The notes beneath the pieces were generated by a model. It was not told the DNA's origin. It saw only the letters and a program-made list of their open reading frames with translations, and did not search any database. DNA of 5,964 bases from Candidatus Sediminicultor secundus (GTDB lineage Bacteria; Atribacterota; JS1; SB-45; 34-128): the NCBI GenBank assembly GCA_002849045.2, contig NCRO01000458.1, positions 1-5,964 on the forward strand, written 5' to 3'. This document shows positions 1 through 4,069 of this stretch, one piece after another. Position numbers and translations under genes: made by a program. The stretch's first letter is position 1, and each line of letters opens with the position of its first letter.

Positions 1-19
1 AGATGTTGATAAGAGACAG
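1..19 (+). other. Probable Tn5/Nextera mosaic-end adapter residue at contig edge
   Basis: The window opens with AGATGTTGATAAGAGACAG. The 19-base mosaic end used in Tn5 tagmentation libraries is AGATGTGTATAAGAGACAG, so 17 of 19 bases agree and only positions 7-8 are swapped. The match begins at base 1, which is where leftover adapter would sit on an assembled contig. It fits the native Tn5 inner end less well, and no transposase gene is nearby. The likely reading is a library artefact rather than biology, so the junction at about base 20 should not be trusted. Confidence 0.7.
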
Positions 20-27
20 GAGTAATA

Positions 28-56
28 TGTAGGGGCAGACCTTGTGTCTGCCCACA
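28..56. repeat. Short palindromic repeat, TGTAGGGGC type, copy 1
   Basis: The arms GGGCAGAC (33-40) and GTCTGCCC (46-53) form a perfect 8-bp stem around a 5-base loop. Outside it, TGT (28-30) can pair with ACA (54-56) across an AG bulge. The leading TGTAGGGGC is shared with the copies at 96 and 1060, while the inner stem differs and is kept self-complementary. This is the style of dispersed REP-like intergenic elements. No transposase is present here to show how it moves. Confidence 0.75.
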
Positions 57-95
57 GAAAAACATAAGCGTAAAAAAATATTTTTATTGTTTCGA

Positions 96-120
96 TGTAG
101 GGGCACGATGCATCGTGCCC
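96..120. repeat. Short palindromic repeat, TGTAGGGGC type, copy 2 (perfect palindrome)
   Basis: TGTAG at 96-100 is followed by GGGCACGATGCATCGTGCCC (101-120), a perfect 20-base palindrome. It belongs to the same family as the repeat at 28-56. It is followed by a short linker that runs into the longer hairpin repeat starting at 135. It lies in non-coding DNA upstream of the LolA-like gene. Confidence 0.8.
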
Positions 121-134
121 GTAAGAAATTAAGA

Positions 135-214
135 TGTCATTGCGAGGAGCGTAGTGACGAAGCAATCCCAACTCGAGATTGCCACGCCCCGATAAATCGT
201 GGCTCGCAATGACA
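135..214. repeat. Long hairpin repeat with TGTCATTGCGAG ends, copy 1 (MITE/REP-like)
   Basis: The ends TGTCATTGCGAG (135-146) and CTCGCAATGACA (203-214) are perfect 12-base inverted repeats. Inside are further pairs: GCAATC (162-167) with GATTGC (177-182), and CCACG (182-186) with CGTGG (198-202). Elements of this sequence type are dispersed in many bacterial genomes and look like non-autonomous mobile or REP-like units. It ends only 38 bases before the start codon of the next gene, so it would lie in that gene's 5' leader or promoter region. Confidence 0.8.
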
Positions 215-251
215 ATTAAACCAACTAACCAAATTGAAAGGGGAATCTATT

Positions 252-1007
252 ATGAAAAAAATTAAAGGGCTTTTACTGATAGGAATAATAATGTCGATTT
301 TATTTTCAAGTTTAATCATAACAACTGCTGCAGAAATGACTGCCGAAGAAATTATCAACAAGAGAGATGATAATGAATATTTTGATACAGCTCAAATGGA
401 AGCGGAAATGATAATTGTTAGCGGAGGTCGTAAAATAACTAAAACTATGTTTATTTTAAGCGATAAAAGAAATGCTCTTGTAGAGTTTACGAATCCAGTA
501 GATAGAGGAACAAAATTCCTTAAGAGAGAAGGTGACCTATGGATGTTCTTCCCTGATGCCGAAGAAATCATCAAAATATCCGGTCATATGTTGAACCAGG
601 GGATGATGGGGAGCGATTTTTCCTATCAAGATATAATGGAATCAGACAAATTAACCGATCTATATGATTTTAAAATTATCGGTGAAGAAGAAATTGAGGG
701 ACGTCTTTGTTATGTTCTTGAAGGTATTGCCAGAGAAGGGGTTAAAGTTTCCTATTATCGTCGAGTAAGCTGGATAGACAAAGAGAGGTTTATCGGTCTT
801 AAAGAAGAATTATATACTAAAAGCGGCCGTATATTAAAAGAAACCAAAGTCAACAAAATAGAAGAGATTGAAGGGCGCTGGATTCCTATTGATTCGGTTA
901 TGGAGAATAAACTAAGAAAAAATACTTACACCGGATTTAAAATTACTAATATAGATTTTAATCCGGAAATTCCCGAAGGAACATTCACTTTGCAGAATTT
1001 GAGGTAA
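252..1007 (+). CDS. LolA-like outer-membrane lipoprotein-sorting family protein
   Basis: This 251-residue protein is secreted and probably acts in the periplasm. It has a clear signal peptide: a KKIK basic start, a hydrophobic core at about residues 7-25, and likely cleavage after AA at 26-27. There is no lipobox Cys. The mature part matches my knowledge of the 'outer membrane lipoprotein-sorting protein' family (LolA-like fold, COG2834 type): GTKFLKR (86-92), LWMFFP (96-101) and GMMGSDFSY (117-125) are family hallmarks. The fold binds acyl chains or lipids, and members often sit beside RND/MMPL exporters and an outer-membrane barrel, so a lipid-shuttle role is inferred. The ATG at 252 is chosen because AAAGGGG ends 8 bases upstream. 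An in-frame TTG at 234 would put this ribosome site inside the gene. Dispersed repeats flank it on both sides. It may be co-transcribed with the barrel gene, but 292 bases of repeat-rich DNA separate them. Confidence 0.85.
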   Translation: MKKIKGLLLIGIIMSILFSSLIITTAAEMTAEEIINKRDDNEYFDTAQMEAEMIIVSGGRKITKTMFILSDKRNALVEFTNPVDRGTKFLKREGDLWMFFPDAEEIIKISGHMLNQGMMGSDFSYQDIMESDKLTDLYDFKIIGEEEIEGRLCYVLEGIAREGVKVSYYRRVSWIDKERFIGLKEELYTKSGRILKETKVNKIEEIEGRWIPIDSVMENKLRKNTYTGFKITNIDFNPEIPEGTFTLQNLR

Positions 1008-1059
1008 CTTCAAGAAAGATAGACATCGGTTAGTTTTTTAAACAAACAAGATCAAAAAT

Positions 1060-1084
1060 TGTAGGGGCTCGATTCATCGAACCC
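1060..1084. repeat. Short palindromic repeat, TGTAGGGGC type, copy 3
   Basis: TGTAG (1060-1064) is followed by GGGCTCGAT (1065-1073) and ATCGAACCC (1076-1084). The arms pair with one C/A mismatch, so this is a slightly decayed copy of the family seen at 96-120. It opens the non-coding 292-base gap between the LolA-like gene and the barrel gene. That gap is almost filled by repeats up to 1249. Confidence 0.7.
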
Positions 1085-1095
1085 GCAAATCAAGA

Positions 1096-1120
1096 TGTAG
1101 GAGCATATTGTATAAACCCT
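1096..1120. repeat. Degenerate short palindromic repeat, copy 4
   Basis: It begins TGTAGGAGC and runs to AACCCT, which follows the outline of the TGTAGGGGC repeats. The inner arms no longer pair well. It sits in the same place relative to its neighbours as the second short repeat does upstream of the LolA-like gene, which is the main reason to count it as a decayed copy. Confidence 0.4.
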
Positions 1121-1131
1121 CATAATAAATA

Positions 1132-1197
1132 TCATTACGAGAAGTGAAACAACAAAGCAATCTAATGCTTGAGATTACTTTGCTCCGCCCGTAATGA
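1132..1197. repeat. Long hairpin repeat, TCATTACG-end variant, copy 2
   Basis: TCATTACG (1132-1139) and CGTAATGA (1190-1197) are perfect inverted ends. Inside, AAAGCAATCT (1154-1163) pairs with AGATTACTTT (1172-1181) with one mismatch. Size, internal GCAATC core and layout match the element at 135-214. The ends have A where copy 1 has G (CATTACG against CATTGCG), and both arms carry the matching change. This is the same family with a compensated variant end. Confidence 0.75.
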
Positions 1198-1213
1198 CAG
1201 ATTAGTATCTAAA

Positions 1214-1249
1214 TGTCATTGCGAGCGACTGTAGGGAGCGCGGCAATCT
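1214..1249 (+). repeat. Solo left arm of the TGTCATTGCGAG repeat, copy 3
   Basis: TGTCATTGCGAG (1214-1225) is identical to the left end of the repeat at 135-146. It is followed by a GCGCGGCAATCT segment like the inner left arm of the family. No matching right arm is found before the barrel gene starts at 1300. This is half an element, which suggests truncation or recombination between copies. The remaining bases to 1299 are AT-rich and hold the ribosome site of the barrel gene. I see no convincing promoter there. Confidence 0.65.
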
Positions 1250-1299
1250 GAATTTACCTTTTAAGAAAATATAAAAATTATTTAGATAAGGAAATAAAA

Positions 1300-2415
1300 T
1301 TGATAATAAAAAAATATTTTAACATTGCCATTCTATTTATGATTTTTTTTCTCTTAGGGTCAATTCCAATTTCTGCCAAGGTTGATATTGGCGGTGAGCT
1401 CGCTGCTTCTCTAATAAACATCATCGATAATGAAGGAAATATTTCTAGTTATCTGCAGGAAAGTTTGGATTTAGAATTATTCTTACCGACTATTAGTAAT
1501 ACTCAGGCTAAATTCGAAATATATTTATTTAATAATCCTATGAGTGGAGGATTTGATTATTTAATTAAAAAACTTTATCTTAAACATAAATTTGAGAAAT
1601 TACATTTAACCCTGGGTCGTCAGCCCATATCCTGGTCTTTCGGCTCGATGCTCAATCCGGTTGATTTTACTTTAGGATCGATGGTAATGGATGAAGAGAC
1701 CGGTGCCAAATACCAGGATGCGATAGAAGCCTATATCCCTCTAAATTGGAATTCAAGTATATCATTGGTTGCTGCTTTTCCTAAAGGTAGCCAGGATATT
1801 AAATGGGGCTTGAGAGGCAGGACAATGATTAAAGGATATGACCTTACCCTGAATTATGTCAGAGAACCAGAAATAGATTTTATGGGAACTATTATCCCGG
1901 CCAGCCAGAGAATAGGTTTTACTGCAAAAGGAGATTTAGGACCAATAGGAGTATATGGAGCCCTGGGATATTATTTTAAAGATAATGATGATGGTGATTT
2001 AGCTTATCTAATCGGTGGTGATTATAGTTATTTTTTTGAAGCGGGGAATAATATATATTTTCAGTTAGAATATTTATATATGAAAAAAGATAATCTGTCC
2101 TCTATTTTGGGCCCTTTTTTTGCAGGAAATGTCACCAACAATTTAAATGAAAATATAGGGTTAATTTTGGGTATGGCAAATTATGGAATTGATGAATTTT
2201 CTCAAATTAATTTAATGGCTATTTCCAGTTTAAATGATGGGAGTATAATTATTATACCCGGATATCATAATCAATTAAGCAATAATCTAAGTCTTAATCT
2301 TAGCACCGCAATTTATTTTGGCAAAGAAGATACTCTCTTTAGTTCGAATGTTTCTGAGGGAGCTCAACAGAAGCCCAAAGGAATGATTAGTATCGGTTTA
2401 ACCTATTCTTTTTAA
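1300..2415 (+). CDS. Secreted outer-membrane beta-barrel (porin-like) protein
   Basis: This 371-residue protein is predicted to be an outer-membrane barrel. It has a signal peptide (IIKK start, hydrophobic core at about residues 8-23, likely cleavage after SA at 25-26). It has no cysteine, alternating short hydrophobic and polar stretches typical of beta strands, and a C-terminal GLTYSF ending in Phe, as expected for recognition by the BAM machinery. The segment LGRQPISWSFGSMLNPVDF (105-123) resembles a signature of DUF1302-like and related barrel proteins that often accompany RND exporters and LolA-like proteins. The exact family and substrate are not recognised. The start is a TTG at 1300 with AAGGAAA at 1288-1294. 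The next Met (residue 14) lies inside the hydrophobic core and would lose the basic n-region. It lies downstream of the LolA-like gene in the same direction and converges on the regulator gene with a 22-base gap. Confidence 0.75.
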   Translation: MIIKKYFNIAILFMIFFLLGSIPISAKVDIGGELAASLINIIDNEGNISSYLQESLDLELFLPTISNTQAKFEIYLFNNPMSGGFDYLIKKLYLKHKFEKLHLTLGRQPISWSFGSMLNPVDFTLGSMVMDEETGAKYQDAIEAYIPLNWNSSISLVAAFPKGSQDIKWGLRGRTMIKGYDLTLNYVREPEIDFMGTIIPASQRIGFTAKGDLGPIGVYGALGYYFKDNDDGDLAYLIGGDYSYFFEAGNNIYFQLEYLYMKKDNLSSILGPFFAGNVTNNLNENIGLILGMANYGIDEFSQINLMAISSLNDGSIIIIPGYHNQLSNNLSLNLSTAIYFGKEDTLFSSNVSEGAQQKPKGMISIGLTYSF

Positions 2416-2437
2416 AAGAATCTTTATATTTAACTGG

Positions 2438-3109
2438 CTAAAGTTTATTCAAAGCTGCCATATCCTTAATTATAATAACCTCTCTGTTAAAATCAATAAT
2501 CCCCGTATCTCTCATTTTAATTAGCTCTCTTGACAAGGAAGGCCGCTGAATTCCCATATGTTCGGCCATCTCTTTTCTGGAGAGGGATACTTTTATAATA
2601 TTACTTCCTTGTTTCTTATATTCTTCCATCAGAAAATTTCCTATTTTTTGTCTGATGCTTTCCAGGGAAAGCATCTTGACTTTTTTGTTTAACATCAATA
2701 ATTTATTGGAAAGTAGTTCTAAAAAATTCTCCATAAACTTATGGCAATTGGTTAAACAGTTGATTAAATCCTCTTTCTTTATAAACATAATCTTTGAATC
2801 TCTAATTGCCCCGATAGTAGCCGGAAATTTATTCATCCTAGAAAAAATAACGGCTTCTCCGAAGATTTCCACTGGCCTTAATTGGGAAAAGGTCAACAAT
2901 TTACCAGACGGATAGAAGGTTTGCACCTCCAATAGACCTTCCAGCAAAATTCCCAATTCTTCACAATTGCTGCCTTCGATAACTACCATATTTCCCTTAG
3001 GATATTTTTTTATGGTATAATTAGGCGTATTCAAAAAATTAGAAATATCTTCACACTTCATATCCTTAAATAAAATGCACCTTTTTAAATTATCTGATAA
3101 AACATTCAT
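2438..3109 (-). CDS. Crp/Fnr-family transcriptional regulator, probably HcpR-like
   Basis: This 223-residue regulator has the Crp/Fnr layout. An N-terminal cyclic-nucleotide-type beta roll includes YPKGNMVVIEG (about 36-46) and EIFGEAVIFS (about 81-90). A long dimer helix follows, then a C-terminal winged helix-turn-helix (about 176-207) with recognition helix IQRPSLSRELIKM (about 187-199). The Ser-Arg pair is placed as in FNR. The cysteines (11, 19, 49, 118, 122) do not reproduce the FNR N-terminal cluster set, so oxygen sensing by a [4Fe-4S] cluster is not supported. Heme-based NO sensing, as known for some HcpR proteins, is possible but not visible in sequence. The start at 3109 is chosen because GGAGG lies 8 bases upstream. 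An ATG at 3142 would overlap the dyad and has no such site. It is divergent from the ferredoxin-hcp operon, which is the usual place for its regulator. The specific HcpR assignment comes from context. Confidence 0.85.
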   Translation of the reverse strand: MNVLSDNLKRCILFKDMKCEDISNFLNTPNYTIKKYPKGNMVVIEGSNCEELGILLEGLLEVQTFYPSGKLLTFSQLRPVEIFGEAVIFSRMNKFPATIGAIRDSKIMFIKKEDLINCLTNCHKFMENFLELLSNKLLMLNKKVKMLSLESIRQKIGNFLMEEYKKQGSNIIKVSLSRKEMAEHMGIQRPSLSRELIKMRDTGIIDFNREVIIIKDMAALNKL

Positions 3110-3135
3110 ATTTAAAACCTCCGAAGAATAAATCG

Positions 3136-3149
3136 GTAACATCGGTTAC
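3136..3149. promoter_or_regulatory. Candidate operator: GTAAC-N4-GTTAC dyad (FNR-type geometry)
   Basis: GTAAC (3136-3140) and GTTAC (3145-3149) are perfect inverted repeats around the 4-base spacer ATCG. The 5-4-5 layout is that of an FNR box (TTGAT-N4-ATCAA), with different half-site bases. It lies in the divergent region between a Crp/Fnr regulator and the ferredoxin-hcp operon. Its centre (3142.5) is 41.5 bases upstream of the start predicted for the + strand operon. I infer that the neighbouring regulator binds here. No second copy was seen in the other intergenic regions of the window. Confidence 0.65.
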
Positions 3150-3184
3150 ATACTTTCTTTTCTTATGATAATATAATAATTCCG
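3149..3184 (+). promoter_or_regulatory. Predicted activator-dependent promoter of the ferredoxin-hcp operon
   Basis: A perfect TATAAT -10 box lies at 3172-3177, predicting a start at about 3184. At a 17-base spacing the -35 position (3149-3154, CATACT) bears little resemblance to TTGACA. A strong -10 with a poor -35 and a dyad at -41.5 is the classic class II pattern for Crp/Fnr activation. The transcript would have a leader of about 90 bases before the ferredoxin start codon. Confidence 0.55.
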
Positions 3185-3193
3185 AAAAAACAA
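3158..3193 (-). promoter_or_regulatory. Candidate promoter of the Crp/Fnr regulator gene
   Basis: On the minus strand, TTGTTT (3193-3188) and TATCAT (3170-3165) are 17 bases apart and predict a start near 3158. The -10 matches the consensus at 5 of 6 positions, the -35 at only 3 of 6. It overlaps the predicted + strand promoter. The GTAAC dyad would lie at about +10 to +23, where a bound regulator could block its own transcription. The whole reading is weak. Confidence 0.35.
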
Positions 3194-3197
3194 GCGC

Positions 3198-3260
3198 ATG
3201 AAGACGGCGAAAATGGCTGAGATTGTTTTTAGAATATTATTTATGCGGTTTAAAAAATAA
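3198..3260 (+). CDS. Possible 20-codon leader ORF upstream of the ferredoxin gene
   Basis: An ATG at 3198 opens a 20-codon frame ending in TAA at 3258-3260. The peptide begins MKTAKMAEIV and ends FMRFKK, with a hydrophobic middle and a basic tail. Its stop codon overlaps the AAGGAG ribosome site (3259-3264) of the ferredoxin gene, an arrangement that could couple translation. It would lie wholly inside the predicted leader transcript. No ribosome site is visible ahead of it, and a frame this short can arise by chance, so it may not be a gene. Confidence 0.2.
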   Translation: MKTAKMAEIVFRILFMRFKK

Positions 3261-3273
3261 GGAGAAGATTATC

Positions 3274-4020
3274 ATGAAAAGAAAGATAATTAAAATTAAT
3301 AAAGAACTATGTAATGGTTGTGGCTTATGTGTCGAGGCCTGTCATGAAGGGGCTATTCAGATGGTAGACGGTAAAGCTCAATTGGTGAGTGACCAGTACT
3401 GTGATGGTTTGGGAAATTGTCTGCCCGCTTGTCCTGCCGGAGCAATCGAAATTATTGAAAGAGAAGCTAACCCCTACAACCAAAAGGCAGTAGAGGAGAA
3501 GCACAAGAGTGAGCAGAAACAAAAACAGGAAATGCCGGTCTGTGCCTGTGCAGGCGCGATGCCCCGAAACATTGCTCGGGAGAAAGCTGTTTCAAAACCA
3601 ACACAAGATACTAAAGAAATAAATAACAATCTAAGCGACATTCGACAGCAACCCTCTGAACTTCAAAATTGGCCGGTTCAGCTTAAATTAATAAATCCCG
3701 GGTCAGACTATCTAAACAATTCCGATATTTTAGTAATGGCTGATTGCGTGGCCTATGCCTACGGAAACGTCCATCAGGATTTTATAAAAGACCGTATTAC
3801 TATTATCGGTTGTCCCAAATTGGATGATAATGAATATTATACTGAAAAGCTTACCGAAATCTTTCAGAGAAACAGCATCAAGAGTATAACGGTAGTCCGG
3901 ATGGAGGTCCCCTGTTGTGGCGGCCTATTCCAAGCGGTCAAGACCGCTATGTTAAAGTCAGAGACTATTGTCCCTTATAAAGAGGTAATTATAGGGATAA
4001 ATGGCGAAGTTAAACAGTAA
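3274..4020 (+). CDS. Hcp-associated 4Fe-4S ferredoxin-like protein with Cys-rich C-terminal domain
   Basis: This 248-residue cytoplasmic iron-sulfur protein is probably the electron donor to Hcp. Residues 1-60 form a ferredoxin domain. The first motif is complete (C13, C16, C19, C23). The second is C43-x5-C49-x3-C53-P, with Leu46 where the second Cys of CxxCxxC would be. A charged Lys/Glu/Gln-rich linker (about 63-87) leads to a CAC motif (C90, C92), then a conserved-looking domain with WPVQLKLINP (133-142), ADC (C158), GCPKLDD (C180) and RMEVPCCGG (C214, C215). I recognise this architecture from ferredoxin-family proteins encoded beside hcp in strict anaerobes, but the C-terminal domain's function is unknown to me. 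The ATG at 3274 has AAGGAG 9 bases upstream. An upstream in-frame TTG at 3223 adds 17 residues without a ribosome site. The gap to hcp is 49 bases on the same strand, so co-transcription is expected. Confidence 0.85.
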   Translation: MKRKIIKINKELCNGCGLCVEACHEGAIQMVDGKAQLVSDQYCDGLGNCLPACPAGAIEIIEREANPYNQKAVEEKHKSEQKQKQEMPVCACAGAMPRNIAREKAVSKPTQDTKEINNNLSDIRQQPSELQNWPVQLKLINPGSDYLNNSDILVMADCVAYAYGNVHQDFIKDRITIIGCPKLDDNEYYTEKLTEIFQRNSIKSITVVRMEVPCCGGLFQAVKTAMLKSETIVPYKEVIIGINGEVKQ

Positions 4021-4069
4021 AGCATATTATTAAAAAAAGAAAAAGTAAAAATTAAAGGAGGATCTTAAT

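Noticed and set aside
28..214. Clustered repeats considered as a CRISPR array
   Set aside because: The copies are two different palindromic families with differing inner sequence and irregular spacing. There are no identical direct repeats with uniform spacers and no cas genes.
1250..1299. Promoter for the barrel gene in the AT-rich stretch before its start
   Set aside because: TATAAA-like hexamers are present, but no -35 lies at an acceptable distance. Such matches are expected by chance in this base composition.
2415..2425. AAAGA-A-TCTTT inverted repeat between the convergent barrel and regulator genes, as a shared terminator
   Set aside because: It has five A/T-rich pairs with a one-base loop, which is too weak and too tight to be an intrinsic terminator.
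3109..3142. Longer regulator start at ATG 3142 (11 extra residues)
   Set aside because: It lacks a ribosome site and would place the start inside the GTAAC dyad. GGAGG 8 bases before 3109 clearly decides for the shorter form.
3796..4020. Calling the ferredoxin partner's C-terminal part a true CCG (HdrB-type) domain
   Set aside because: The C-x33-CC part fits but the required downstream CxxC is absent, so only a resemblance is reported.
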